Below are positions 49,517 through 58,110 of a stretch of DNA of 64,000 bases, piece after piece (the first letter of the stretch is position 1; every line of letters begins with the position of its first letter). The stretch is from the NCBI GenBank assembly GCA_900770185.1, contig CAAGJM010000013.1, forward strand, positions 28,983-92,982, written 5' to 3'. The notes below the pieces were generated by a model, which searched no databases, had not been told where the DNA came from, and saw only the letters and a list, made by a program, of their open reading frames with translations. The stretch comes from Clostridia bacterium (GTDB lineage Bacteria > Bacillota > Clostridia > Christensenellales > Borkfalkiaceae). Both the position numbers and the translations under genes were made by a program.

Positions 49517-50434
49517 ATGCACAGAACAAAATTAAGCGGCATATACATTCCTGTCGTAACCCCCTTCAATAAAGACGAAAGCATTAACTTTAACGGCATT
49601 AAAGAAGTAACTGAATTTTTAGCGGAAAACGGCGTTACCGGGATAATTCCGAGCGGTTCGACCGGCGAAATGATCGCCCTTACGAAGGACGAACAAATCG
49701 CCGTAAACGACGCGTACATTAAAGCGGCGAAAGAAAACGGCATTAAAGTTGTCGCATCAACGGGCGCATACCGCACGAAGGACGTTATAGAAATGTCCGT
49801 CGCCGCCGAAAAAGCGGGTGCAGACGGCATTATGGCGGTCACACCCTGGTATATGGCGCCTAACGAACAAGAACTTTTCGAGCATTATAAGTCTGTTCAC
49901 GACGCTGTAAACGTTCCCGTTATGGTTTACCACAACCCCTACTATTCCACCTGTCTGATGTCTGACGAATTTATGGCAAAACTATATAACGAAGGCGCGA
50001 TTGACGCCGTTAAGGAACGCCAAGCCGACGTATACCGCCAGCAGGATTTGCGCAGACTTACGGACGACAACTTCGGACTATTTTACGGTTACGACGTTTG
50101 CCCCGTCGAAACGTTAACCTGCTGGACTGACGGCTGGGTTTGCGGAACGGGAAACTTATTCCCCAAAGAAAACGTGACCGTATATAACTTAGCGCACGCC
50201 AAAAAGACGGCGGAAGCGATGAAAGCGCAGGAAACGGAAATCTGGCCGTACCTTCACCTTTTCTCGAAACCCGATAAAAACGGCGATATTTTATGGCTTC
50301 AGATTATAAAAGAAGGACTTAAAATGCGCGGCGTAGACGCAGGATACTGCCGTAAACCGGTCATCTCTGCTCTTCCCGAAGATACCGTCAAGCGCCTGAA
50401 AGACACACTTATACATTACGGATATATTAAATAA
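49517..50434 (+). CDS. Dihydrodipicolinate synthase/N-acetylneuraminate lyase family aldolase
   Basis: 305 residues, TIM barrel. GSTGEM (47-52), the catalytic Tyr138 in VYHNPYYS and the Schiff-base Lys166 in DAVKERQAD are all found; the Tyr-Lys spacing of 28 equals that of DapA. The substrate loop YHNP differs from the YNVP of DapA, and the context with an AraC regulator and a propeller protein points to catabolism (neuraminate lyase or keto-deoxy sugar acid aldolase/dehydratase) over lysine synthesis. The exact substrate cannot be read from sequence. AAAGGAG precedes the ATG. Confidence 0.8.
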   Translation: MHRTKLSGIYIPVVTPFNKDESINFNGIKEVTEFLAENGVTGIIPSGSTGEMIALTKDEQIAVNDAYIKAAKENGIKVVASTGAYRTKDVIEMSVAAEKAGADGIMAVTPWYMAPNEQELFEHYKSVHDAVNVPVMVYHNPYYSTCLMSDEFMAKLYNEGAIDAVKERQADVYRQQDLRRLTDDNFGLFYGYDVCPVETLTCWTDGWVCGTGNLFPKENVTVYNLAHAKKTAEAMKAQETEIWPYLHLFSKPDKNGDILWLQIIKEGLKMRGVDAGYCRKPVISALPEDTVKRLKDTLIHYGYIK

Positions 50435-50451
50435 TATAATTTTCCCCGTTG

Positions 50452-50483
50452 AAAGCGGCTTTGCCACGGCAAAGCCGCTTTTC
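50452..50483 (+). terminator. Terminator of the aldolase operon
   Basis: AAAGCGGCTTTGC pairs with GCAAAGCCGCTTT, followed by TTC-TT. Confidence 0.85.
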
Positions 50484-50536
50484 TTGTTTACGCAAACGCC
50501 GACGAATTGCGATAATGTTCTTCACGATATACATCC

Positions 50537-50565
50537 TTGACAATAGCGTATAATTAAGATAAAAT
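50537..50565 (+). promoter_or_regulatory. Promoter of the acetyltransferase remnant
   Basis: Perfect TTGACA (50537-50542), 17 bases, TAAAAT (50560-50565). Confidence 0.75.
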
Positions 50566-50638
50566 ATGTATCGGTAAGCGTAAGCAAGCCGCCTTTTTTA
50601 CGGCAGAATTTAACCCCTATGGGTTTAACCGAAAACGT

Positions 50639-50896
50639 ATGATAACCATTAAAGAAGCGCGAACGAAAAACAACGGAAACCGTTCACAAAATTTCCGCTT
50701 AAATTATATAAAAAACAACCCTTACTTCGTTCCGCCGATTTATTCGGAAGAAAAAATTTGTTCAAAAATAATTTCCGCTATTACGACGCGTAAGGAGGCG
50801 TATTTTTTAGCGTATAAAGACGGCGTTTTATCGGGGCCGGATATCGGCGATTATAAAAACCGCCGCCGCGCATACGTTAAAAAGATTAGTGATTAG
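50639..50896 (+). pseudogene. Truncated remnant of a GNAT-like acetyltransferase
   Basis: 85 codons. NYIKNNPYFVPPIYSEEK and AYFLAYKDG match the first 70 residues of a clostridial GNAT-type family of about 370 residues (normally FPLKLYKxNPYFVPPLYxDEK and a following AFFLAYKDGxxVGRI). The acetyl-CoA-binding part is absent: the frame diverges at about residue 70 and then runs into a dispersed repeat. The ATG has no good ribosome site, while the promoter upstream remains intact. I see no rest of the gene further on. Family assignment is from memory of the motif. Confidence 0.6.
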
Positions 50897-51100
50897 CGGG
50901 TAGCGGTTAGCGAGTCGTAGCGGTAACGCCACGGCGACCCGACAGCCGTCGGCTGTTTTTTGTGAGTAGCTTGCATTTAACTTATGCTTTCGCTTCCGCG
51001 AGATTCTTCACTTCGTTCAGAATGACGATAAGCGTTAGCGGGTTGGGCGCGCAGGCTAAAAAATCGGCAACGGCTTTATCGGGCACAACGGCGCGGGTGC
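50897..51100. repeat. Dispersed repeat copy after the remnant
   Basis: Contains GCCGTCGGCTG, TTTTTTGTGAG, CATTTAACTTATGC and CCGCGAGATTCTTCAC...CAGAATGAC, shared with 9194-9278 and 26308-26362. It reads open into the ABC gene but carries no start with a ribosome site. Confidence 0.65.
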
Positions 51101-51144
51101 GCTTCGAAAAGCCCCTATATATTCGAAATTTTAAAGGCTTAAAA

Positions 51145-52059
51145 ATGGAAAACGTTATTGAAATTAAAAATTTAGTTAAGAAGTATAAAGACGTTTTAGC
51201 GGTAGACGACTTGTCCATTAAAGTTAAAAAAGGCGAACTTTACGCTTTTTTGGGCGTAAACGGCGCGGGTAAATCTACCACTATATCGGTAATTTGCGGC
51301 TCGCTTGAAAAAACGAGCGGAAGCGTTACCGTTCTTGGCGAAAACGTTGACACCGATATTGACAAAATAGTTGCGAAAACGGGCGTTGTCTTCCAGAATT
51401 CCGCTCTCGATAAAGTTTTAACGGTTAAGGAAAACCTTGCGTATAAAGCGGCTATGTACGGGCTTAACAAAACCCGAACGGACGAAAAAATAGAAGAACT
51501 TGCCTCGCTTTTAGACTTTAAGGACTATTTAAACCGCCCCTTCGGCAAACTTTCCGGCGGGCAGGCGCGGCGCATAGACGTGGCGCGCGCCCTTATTCAC
51601 GACCCCGAACTTTTGATTTTAGACGAGCCCACGACCGGGCTTGACCCGCAAACGCGCAAAACGCTGTGGAAAGTTATCGAAGCGTATCGCAAAAACAAGG
51701 GGCTGACCGTATTTTTAACCACCCACTATATGGAAGAGGCGGCGGACGCAGACTACGTGGTTATTCTCGATAAAGGCAAAATATCGGCCGAGGGGACGCC
51801 GCTCGAACTCAAAAATAAGTACACGGGCGACTATATAACCGTTTACGGCGATAAGGAGGGCGTAATTAAAAACCTCGGCGTTAAGTACGAAAAACTTCCC
51901 TCCGCCGTTCGCATAGAAGTTAAAGACACCGCCGCCGCACGCGACCTTATAATCGCGCACCCCGAAGTTTTTGACGACTTTGAGTTAGTTAAAGGTAAAA
52001 TGGACGACGTGTTTTTGGCTGTTACGGGCAAAAAATTGTCGGCAGGCGGTGAATTATGA
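51145..52059 (+). CDS. ABC transporter ATP-binding protein
   Basis: 304 residues from the ATG at 51145 (MENVIEIKN); the frame stays open upstream only because it crosses the repeat. Walker A GVNGAGKST (near 41-49), Q-loop VVFQNSALD, signature LSGGQARRIDVARAL and Walker B LLILDEPTTGLDP are complete; the end carries the DrrA-type C-terminal domain. Forms an exporter with the following permease; drug, lipid or polymer export cannot be told apart. Confidence 0.93.
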   Translation: MENVIEIKNLVKKYKDVLAVDDLSIKVKKGELYAFLGVNGAGKSTTISVICGSLEKTSGSVTVLGENVDTDIDKIVAKTGVVFQNSALDKVLTVKENLAYKAAMYGLNKTRTDEKIEELASLLDFKDYLNRPFGKLSGGQARRIDVARALIHDPELLILDEPTTGLDPQTRKTLWKVIEAYRKNKGLTVFLTTHYMEEAADADYVVILDKGKISAEGTPLELKNKYTGDYITVYGDKEGVIKNLGVKYEKLPSAVRIEVKDTAAARDLIIAHPEVFDDFELVKGKMDDVFLAVTGKKLSAGGEL

Positions 52060-52952
52060 AAAGTTATTTGAGTTTAGTAAAGCGCAATGTTAAAATGTTT
52101 TTTAAAGATAAGGGGATGTTCTTCACCTCTCTTATCACGCCGATAATTTTGCTTATTTTGTACGCGACGTTTCTGGCGAAGGTGTATCGCGACAGCTTCG
52201 TATCGTCGCTTGCCGAAAACTTCACCGTTCCCGATAAACTTATAGACGGCACCGTCGGTGCGGAACTTTTGTCTTCGCTTTTGGCGGTAAGCTCGGTTAC
52301 GGTTGCCTTCTGCTCCAACCTTTTAACGGTGCAAGATAAACTTTCGGGCGCGCGTAAAGATATGCTTATGACCCCCGTTAAAAAATCAACGCTTGCCCTC
52401 GCCTACTTTTCCGCTTCGTTTTTAACTACTTTAATCGTGTCGCTTGCGGCGACGGCGGCAGGGTTTATATACCTTGCGTTTACCGGCTGGTATATGTCGT
52501 TTGCGGACGTTTTATTGCTGATTTCAGACGTAATTATTTTAACCGCGTTCGGCACGGCGCTTTCGTCTATCGTAAACGTATTCATAACGACGCAAGGTCA
52601 AGGTCAGGCGGTAGGAACCGTCGTTTCGGCAGGGTACGGGTTTATTTGCGGCGCGTATATGCCGATTGCGAACTTCGGCAAAGGCTTACGAAACACACTT
52701 ATGTTTTTACCGGGAACTTACGGCACTTCGCTTATAAGAAACCACGCGCTTTCGGGCGTTTATAAAGAAATGGCGGCGCAAAACTTCCCCCCGGAAGTCA
52801 TCGAATCTATAAAAGACGGCATTGACTGCAATATTTACTTTTTCGACCATAAAGTTGAGCTTTGGGTTATGTATGCGGTTATGCTTTGCTCTATCGCGCT
52901 TTTAGCGGCGGTTTTCGTTATAATAAACAAGTTAAACAAAAAACGCGTTTAA
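52056..52952 (+). CDS. ABC-2 type permease
   Basis: 298 residues, six membrane segments, the typical ABC-2 layout with a large external loop after helix 1 (residues 40-70). The conserved segment VVSAGYGFICGAYMPIANFGKGLRNTLMFLPGTYGTSL is in the usual place before the last helices. It overlaps the ATPase gene by four bases (ATGA). Confidence 0.9.
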   Translation: MKSYLSLVKRNVKMFFKDKGMFFTSLITPIILLILYATFLAKVYRDSFVSSLAENFTVPDKLIDGTVGAELLSSLLAVSSVTVAFCSNLLTVQDKLSGARKDMLMTPVKKSTLALAYFSASFLTTLIVSLAATAAGFIYLAFTGWYMSFADVLLLISDVIILTAFGTALSSIVNVFITTQGQGQAVGTVVSAGYGFICGAYMPIANFGKGLRNTLMFLPGTYGTSLIRNHALSGVYKEMAAQNFPPEVIESIKDGIDCNIYFFDHKVELWVMYAVMLCSIALLAAVFVIINKLNKKRV

Positions 52953-52983
52953 TCAAACTAAAAGAGTGTTTTAAGGAGAAATT

Positions 52984-53643
52984 ATGAAAAGTTTAAAAAC
53001 GGTTATGAATATAACCAAAGTGTTTAAAATTCTTGCGATAATTGCGACCGTGGGCACGTTTTTGTGCGCTGTCGGATGCTTTTTGGGCGCGCTTATAATA
53101 GGCGTTTTGAAAGGTCAGCCCGAGTTCGTAAGCGAAATGCAAAATATGCTTGCGGAACTGGGATACGAATTCGTTTCGACCGACGTTGCCATAAGCACCG
53201 CTTTAACGACGACCGTTTACAGCGGTATAACGCTTATTGGCAGCGGCGTTTGTCTGATTTTATCGGTTCTATTATTGTCAACTGTCGAAAAGCAACGCAC
53301 GCCCTTTTCTAAACCCGTAGTAAAAACGGCAAGGACTTACGGCATTATTTTTATTGCGGTTACGATAATTACGAATATTATCGGTTCGATAGCGAGCGCG
53401 ATTATCACCGCTCCGAACGCTTATATGCCTAACGGTAATTACGGATTTTTAACGGCGGGCATCGCGCTTATAATCACCTCGTTCTTTATAGACTACGGCG
53501 CAGACTTGCGTACGGTTGCGGACTCCGTACCCGTAGCGGACGAACAACCCGCCGATAACGCGCAAAATTCCTGCAACGACGGCGCGGCAGGCAGCGACGG
53601 CGCAAACGGAAACGCTTCCGACAGCGAGGATTTGTTCGACTGA
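52984..53643 (+). CDS. Four-helix membrane protein, DUF2975-like
   Basis: 219 residues. Four hydrophobic segments (about 12-40, 72-100, 118-142 and 158-175), with the phrases RTPFSKPVVKTARTYGII and IITSFFIDYGADL, which resemble DUF2975 proteins (TPF near the middle and an I-YGAEL end). The last 40 residues are polar and acidic (Asp/Asn/Gly/Ser). Function unknown. AAGGAGAAA precedes the ATG; it probably belongs to the ABC operon. Confidence 0.6.
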   Translation: MKSLKTVMNITKVFKILAIIATVGTFLCAVGCFLGALIIGVLKGQPEFVSEMQNMLAELGYEFVSTDVAISTALTTTVYSGITLIGSGVCLILSVLLLSTVEKQRTPFSKPVVKTARTYGIIFIAVTIITNIIGSIASAIITAPNAYMPNGNYGFLTAGIALIITSFFIDYGADLRTVADSVPVADEQPADNAQNSCNDGAAGSDGANGNASDSEDLFD

Positions 53644-53657
53644 TTTTAAACCGTTTT

Positions 53658-53690
53658 AAAAGCCTTTTGCGAATCTTGCAAAAGGCTTTT
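53658..53690 (+). terminator. Terminator between two convergent genes
   Basis: AAAAGCCTTTTGC pairs with GCAAAAGGCTTTT; T-rich on the plus side. Confidence 0.85.
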
Positions 53691-53705
53691 ATTTATCTGA
53701 TTGTT

Positions 53706-55703
53706 TTATTCCGTCTTTTCAGAGCGGAGGGCTGTATTACTATCGCCGCTTAAAACTTTTTTATCTTCTTTTTTAATTTTATAGTTCGCGCGCATTGCAT
53801 TTAATATCGCTATAAACGCAACGCCTACGTCGCCGAACACCGCAAACCACATGTTGGTTATGCCGAGTGCGGAAAGTATAAGAATTATCAGTTTTACGCC
53901 GAGCGCAAAAAAGATGTTTTCGTAAACGATGCGCATAGTTTTTTTGGCGATTTTTTTGGCGTTTTTGATATCTTCCAGGTTGTCGTGCATAAGTACGACG
54001 TCGGAAGCCTCGATTGCCGCGTCCGACCCGACCCCGCCCATAGCGATGCCGATATCGGCGCGCATTAAAACGGGCGCGTCGTTTATGCCGTCCCCGACGA
54101 AACACAAAACGTCGCTTTCGCGCTTTTCGGCGAACAGTTTTTCAACCTCGTCAACCTTATCTTGCGGAAGAAGCGAAGACTTGTATTCTCTTACCCCGAC
54201 CGCTTTTGCAACGCTTGCGGCGACCTTTTCGTTATCGCCGGTGAGCATAACGGTTTTTGCTCCGATAGAGTTCAGATAACCTATCGTCGGAGCGCTTTCG
54301 GGCTTAACTTCGTCGCTTATGACGATAGCGCCTAAAAGTTTGCCGTCTTCGGCAACGTAAACCATCGTGCCGACGCTGTCGACAGGGGTGTACTCTACCC
54401 CGTATTTTTTCATAAGTTTTTCGTTGCCGCACAGAATTTCGGTTTTGCCGACGGCTACTATGCCGTGACCTTGCTCGTCATGCGTTGTGTAGCCCTCTTC
54501 CGCCTTTTTGCCGTAAGCGCGCATAATAGACCTTGCTATGGGGTGGTTGGAATTTTCTTCGCAAACCGCCGCCGCGCGTAAAACGTTATCGCGATTATTT
54601 TCGGGAACAACTTCGGTTACGACGAAGTTACCTTTCGTTATCGTGCCCGTTTTATCGAAAACAAACACGTTCGCTTTGTTAAACTGCTCAAGATAGTTGC
54701 TGCCCTTTACGAGTATGCCGTTTTTGGACGCCCCGCCTATCCCCGCAAAGAACGATAAAGGTATGCTTATAACGAGCGCGCACGGACACGACACGACTAA
54801 GAACGAAAGCGCACGATATATCCAGGTGGACGGGTCTTTCGTTATAATCGACGGAACGACGGCTAAAAGAAGCGCGAAAGCCACAACCGCAGGGGTATAA
54901 ACCTTAGAAAATTTGGTTATGAAGTTTTCCGCGCGGGACTTGTTTTCGGAAGCGTTTTCTACGAGGTTCAAAATCTTGGAAACGGTCGAGTCGTGAAACT
55001 CTTTCAAAACCTTAACTTCGATAGTTCCGGTAACGTTTACCGAGCCGCTTATAACTTCTTCACCCTCTTTAACGTCAACGGGAACCGATTCGCCCGTCAA
55101 CGCACGGGTATCGAGCGAAGTCGTACCCTTAACGATAACTCCGTCAAGGGGGATTTTTTCGCCCGCCTTAACTAAAATTATCTCGCCCGTTTTAACTTCT
55201 TCGGGCGAAACGGTTAAAATCTCGCCGCCGCGCATAACGTTTGCAAAGTCGGGGCGGATATCCATAAGCGAAGTTATGTCTTTGCGCGACTTTCCGACGG
55301 CGTAACTCTGGAACCATTCGCCGACCTGATAGAACAAAAGCACGGCGCACCCCTCGTCAAAACCTTCGACTTCTTTGCCCGTAAACCCGCGGGTCAAAGC
55401 AAGAGCAAACGCGCCGAAAGTCGCAACGACCATCAAAAAGTTTTCGTCGAGCATCTGCCCGTTTTTAATGTTCAAAAAAGCCTTTCTTATAACGTCGTGC
55501 CCGATGTAAACGTAAATTACGAAGTATATGCCGAACGCGAGCAAAAACCCGTATTTACCGCCGATAAGCGTTGAAAAATTTTTGCCCGTTTCCATGCCGC
55601 CGGTCATAAGTTTAATTAAAACTTTATCGAACAGCATAACGACCAAGAACGCGCTTAGCGCGATGATTATTCGTTTTAAATTCCTTTTTAACTTTTTAGT
55701 CAT
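53706..55703 (-). CDS. Heavy-metal P1B-type ATPase (zinc/cadmium-type)
   Basis: Metal efflux pump of 665 residues. No N-terminal metal-binding domain; the protein starts straight with the membrane helices. The ion site SCPCALVISIP (TM6), phosphorylation site FDKTGTITKG, the HP motif SNHPIARSI and TGDGINDAP-type hinge (VGDGINDAPVLMRADIG) are intact. The CPC and neighbouring residues fit Zn2+/Cd2+/Pb2+ pumps such as CadA/ZntA. It is the last gene of the operon behind an ArsR-type sensor and a stand-alone HMA protein. Confidence 0.9.
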   Translation of the reverse strand: MTKKLKRNLKRIIIALSAFLVVMLFDKVLIKLMTGGMETGKNFSTLIGGKYGFLLAFGIYFVIYVYIGHDVIRKAFLNIKNGQMLDENFLMVVATFGAFALALTRGFTGKEVEGFDEGCAVLLFYQVGEWFQSYAVGKSRKDITSLMDIRPDFANVMRGGEILTVSPEEVKTGEIILVKAGEKIPLDGVIVKGTTSLDTRALTGESVPVDVKEGEEVISGSVNVTGTIEVKVLKEFHDSTVSKILNLVENASENKSRAENFITKFSKVYTPAVVAFALLLAVVPSIITKDPSTWIYRALSFLVVSCPCALVISIPLSFFAGIGGASKNGILVKGSNYLEQFNKANVFVFDKTGTITKGNFVVTEVVPENNRDNVLRAAAVCEENSNHPIARSIMRAYGKKAEEGYTTHDEQGHGIVAVGKTEILCGNEKLMKKYGVEYTPVDSVGTMVYVAEDGKLLGAIVISDEVKPESAPTIGYLNSIGAKTVMLTGDNEKVAASVAKAVGVREYKSSLLPQDKVDEVEKLFAEKRESDVLCFVGDGINDAPVLMRADIGIAMGGVGSDAAIEASDVVLMHDNLEDIKNAKKIAKKTMRIVYENIFFALGVKLIILILSALGITNMWFAVFGDVGVAFIAILNAMRANYKIKKEDKKVLSGDSNTALRSEKTE

Positions 55704-55804
55704 AAAAGTTCTCCGCCTGTTGTTGTTTTAAAACGCCTAGACTAAAGGGGCGTTTTTAGATAAGCCGCGACTTTTTATCCGCGAAAGTAGCCGCAATGAA
55801 AAAA

Positions 55805-56020
55805 TCAGTCGTTAACTTCAAAATCGGGTTCGACTTTTTTAGCCGCTTTAACCGCCGCTTTGTAAACTTTATCGAACACTTCGTCAGCCGCTTCAAGGGT
55901 CATTTTCTGGTTGATAAAGTTGACGCTGACGGAAGTTACTCCGTCGATTTTTTTGATTGCGTCCTCGCATTTTTGCGCGCAAACCGCGCAGTCGATTTCA
56001 ATGCCGTAAACCTTTTTCAT
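55805..56020 (-). CDS. Stand-alone heavy-metal-associated (HMA) domain protein
   Basis: 71 residues with a ferredoxin-like HMA fold: IDCAVCAQKCEDAIKKIDGV carries the CxxC site (Cys11 and Cys14) plus Cys18, followed by VSVNFINQKMTLEA. It probably supplies the metal-binding domain that the pump next to it lacks. AAGGAG precedes the ATG. Metal identity is inferred from the neighbouring genes. Confidence 0.85.
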   Translation of the reverse strand: MKKVYGIEIDCAVCAQKCEDAIKKIDGVTSVSVNFINQKMTLEAADEVFDKVYKAAVKAAKKVEPDFEVND

Positions 56021-56072
56021 AATAATTATCTCCTTAATTTATAGCGTTTAAGTCTACCTGACCGCAAAACGC

Positions 56073-56426
56073 TTATTTTTCTTTAATATGGGCAAGTGCG
56101 CACTCGTAAATTTCGGAAACGTGCTCGTCGTCAAGCGAATAAAAAACTTCTTTACCGCTACGGCGGGTTTTAACGAGCTTTGCCTGCCGCAAAATACGCA
56201 ACTGGTGAGATATCGCCGACTTATTCATATTTAAGCACTCCGCTATATCGCACACGCAAAGTTCCGAAATTTCAAGACAGCTTAAAATCTTCGTACGGGT
56301 CGAGTCGCCGAATACTTTGAAAAGTTCGGCTAAATCGAAAACGTCATCATCGCCGATTAACTTTGCTTTGACCGCCTCGACTTTGCTTTTATGAATTTTT
56401 TCGACTTCGCACTCGTACGCTTTCAT
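56073..56426 (-). CDS. ArsR/SmtB-family metal-sensing repressor
   Basis: 117 residues, winged helix. Both known metal sites are present: the alpha-3 motif ELCVCD (Cys57, Cys59), as in CadC/ArsR, and the alpha-5 motif Asp100-x-His102-x10-His113-xx-Glu116, as in SmtB/CzrA. It should release DNA upon binding Zn2+ or Cd2+. It heads the operon with the HMA protein and the pump, and an 18-bp inverted repeat lies next to the promoter. Confidence 0.92.
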   Translation of the reverse strand: MKAYECEVEKIHKSKVEAVKAKLIGDDDVFDLAELFKVFGDSTRTKILSCLEISELCVCDIAECLNMNKSAISHQLRILRQAKLVKTRRSGKEVFYSLDDEHVSEIYECALAHIKEK

Positions 56427-56450
56427 TCTTCCCTCTTGTTTTATTGAACG

Positions 56451-56468
56451 GTTGAATAATTGTTCAAC
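56451..56468. promoter_or_regulatory. Operator of the metal operon
   Basis: GTTGAATAATTGTTCAAC, an 18-bp inverted repeat with one mismatched pair, just downstream of the -10 box, where ArsR/SmtB repressors commonly bind. Confidence 0.75.
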
Positions 56469-56475
56469 TGTTTAC

Positions 56476-56504
56476 AGTATATAACCGCTCGTTTCGTTTG
56501 TCAA
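56476..56504 (-). promoter_or_regulatory. Promoter of the metal operon
   Basis: Perfect TTGACA (56499-56504), 17 bases, TATACT (56476-56481) on the minus strand. Confidence 0.85.
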
Positions 56505-56552
56505 CGGATTTCAATATAATTTTTGCTTTTTTTAAAAATTTATTTAAAGTGT

Positions 56553-56580
56553 TTGACGGCGTCGCGCCTGCGGGTATAAA
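56553..56580 (+). promoter_or_regulatory. Promoter of GNAT gene 1
   Basis: TTGACG (56553-56558), 16 bases, TATAAA (56575-56580). Confidence 0.6.
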
Positions 56581-56604
56581 ATTTAACCGAATAAAGGTGA
56601 CGTT

Positions 56605-57078
56605 ATGGCTGATTACGTAATAAGAAAAGCAAAAATTAAAGATATACCCGCTCTTGATAAGCTCTTATACGAAGTGCATAAAGTTCATTCGGATATCCGC
56701 CCCGACTTATTCCGCGCGGGCGCAAAAAAGTATACCGACGACGAGCTTGCTAAAATTCTGACCGACGAAACGACCCCCGTTTTCGTTTATGACGACGGCG
56801 AAATTCAAGGTTACGCCTTTACGATTATAATAGACCATAAAAACGACCTGTCGCTTATGCCTTATAAAAGCGTTTATATCGACGACTTATGCGTCGAGAA
56901 AGACTGCCGCGGAAAAGGCGTAGGCAAAAAACTTTACGAGCACGTTTTAAGTTTCGCCAAATCTATAAACGCATACAACGTGACGCTCAACGTATGGGCG
57001 GGGAACGACAGCGCGCTTAAATTTTACGAAAAAATAGGTATGCGCGTGCAAAAAACGGGAATGGAAGTTATTCTTTAA
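56605..57078 (+). CDS. GNAT-family N-acetyltransferase 1
   Basis: 157 residues, complete GNAT fold. The acetyl-CoA pyrophosphate loop is VEKDCRGKGVGKKL (near residues 93-106), after the strand VYIDDLCV; the end NVWAGNDSALKFYEKIGMRVQKTGMEV is typical for small-molecule or peptide-N-terminal acetyltransferases. Substrate unknown. AAAGGTGA precedes the ATG. Monocistronic, with its own promoter. Confidence 0.88.
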   Translation: MADYVIRKAKIKDIPALDKLLYEVHKVHSDIRPDLFRAGAKKYTDDELAKILTDETTPVFVYDDGEIQGYAFTIIIDHKNDLSLMPYKSVYIDDLCVEKDCRGKGVGKKLYEHVLSFAKSINAYNVTLNVWAGNDSALKFYEKIGMRVQKTGMEVIL

Positions 57079-57110
57079 AAGCACCCGCCGCGCCGATAAA
57101 ACAATAATAA

Positions 57111-57150
57111 AAAAATCGCTTTGCCGTCGATTCGGCAAAGCGATTTTTTA
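57111..57150. terminator. Bidirectional terminator
   Basis: AAAATCGCTTTGCCG pairs with CGGCAAAGCGATTTT between convergent genes, with A and T runs outside. Confidence 0.9.
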
Positions 57151-57162
57151 TACCTTATAGGT

Positions 57163-57885
57163 TTATTTTTGCATAACTTTAAAAAGTATTTTCCCCGTGA
57201 CGAACGTAACGGTTGCGGCAATGATGAAGATCAGCACGAAAACGTTCACTTTTTCGTTCCACCTAAACGCGATTATAACCGCGTCGCCGATAAGCGCAAC
57301 GACGAACGGTATTACGTACAATAAATTCGTACCGTCGCCTGTAAACACCGAACGGCACGAGTAAGTAAACGCCGCTACGAGCGCAAGCGCCGTAACCGCT
57401 TCTATTACGTGAAACAGCGTTGAAAAGCGAATTTCCGACTTATACATGACGGGAATCGCCATAGAAAACAAAACGAGATAAATCAGCGAATAAATTCTGA
57501 AAAACGCCTTTCCGTCCGCCTGCACGTTCAAAACGGTTTGTACCGCCATAGCCGCTATTATGAAACCGTAAGCAACGAATTGAAGCGGCGGGGCGGTGTG
57601 TTCGGTATGAACCATACCCGACACGAGAATAACGCCCGCCGTTATGCTTAGCATAGTGTAATCGACTTTTTCGTTTTTAATAAAAAGCGATTTGAAAAAT
57701 CCGCCGTTAAACGCCACGAGCATAACGAGCGTTGACAAAAGCGAAACGATAGTTAAAACGTTTACGTAACCGTCAAACCCGCCGTTGAACAAACCGTTTT
57801 TTATCGATAAAACTATGCTGCGCGTCCTTTCAACGCCTAAAATTAAAAAATAAGCCAAAAACAGCCACGAAATAACCATAGTCAC
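57163..57885 (-). CDS. Multi-pass membrane protein, unknown function
   Basis: 240 residues with about seven hydrophobic segments and very short loops. I recognise no family. One feature stands out: SGMVHTEHTAPPLQFVAYG near the middle, between two helices, contains two His and could be a functional site. Own promoter TTGACT-17-TATGAT and a shared terminator show a single-gene unit. Confidence 0.7.
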   Translation of the reverse strand: MTMVISWLFLAYFLILGVERTRSIVLSIKNGLFNGGFDGYVNVLTIVSLLSTLVMLVAFNGGFFKSLFIKNEKVDYTMLSITAGVILVSGMVHTEHTAPPLQFVAYGFIIAAMAVQTVLNVQADGKAFFRIYSLIYLVLFSMAIPVMYKSEIRFSTLFHVIEAVTALALVAAFTYSCRSVFTGDGTNLLYVIPFVVALIGDAVIIAFRWNEKVNVFVLIFIIAATVTFVTGKILFKVMQK

Positions 57886-57966
57886 GTTCCACCCCGCTTT
57901 GCGGTTAAAAGATTCAGGCGATAACGCCTAAGATTTTTGCCGCGCGCTAAGTATCTTTACAGCGTT

Positions 57967-57995
57967 ATCATAATATATAAATCGCCGTTAGTCAA
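57967..57995 (-). promoter_or_regulatory. Promoter of the unknown membrane protein
   Basis: TTGACT (57990-57995), 17 bases, TATGAT (57967-57972) on the minus strand. Confidence 0.7.
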
Positions 57996-58040
57996 GAATA
58001 TTAAAAAATTGTGTAAATTTTTTTTAACGCCGCTTTTAGT

Positions 58041-58069
58041 TTGACGGAACGAAAATAAAAGAATATACT
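58041..58069 (+). promoter_or_regulatory. Promoter of brnQ
   Basis: TTGACG (58041-58046), 17 bases, TATACT (58064-58069). Confidence 0.75.
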
Positions 58070-58110
58070 TAAAAAAATAATTTAAAAAGCGGCAACGCGA
58101 AAAGGATGAA

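Noticed and set aside
50962..51144. Upstream extension of the ABC ATPase frame by 61 codons
   Set aside because: The added part is translated dispersed repeat; the family N-terminus begins at the ATG at 51145.
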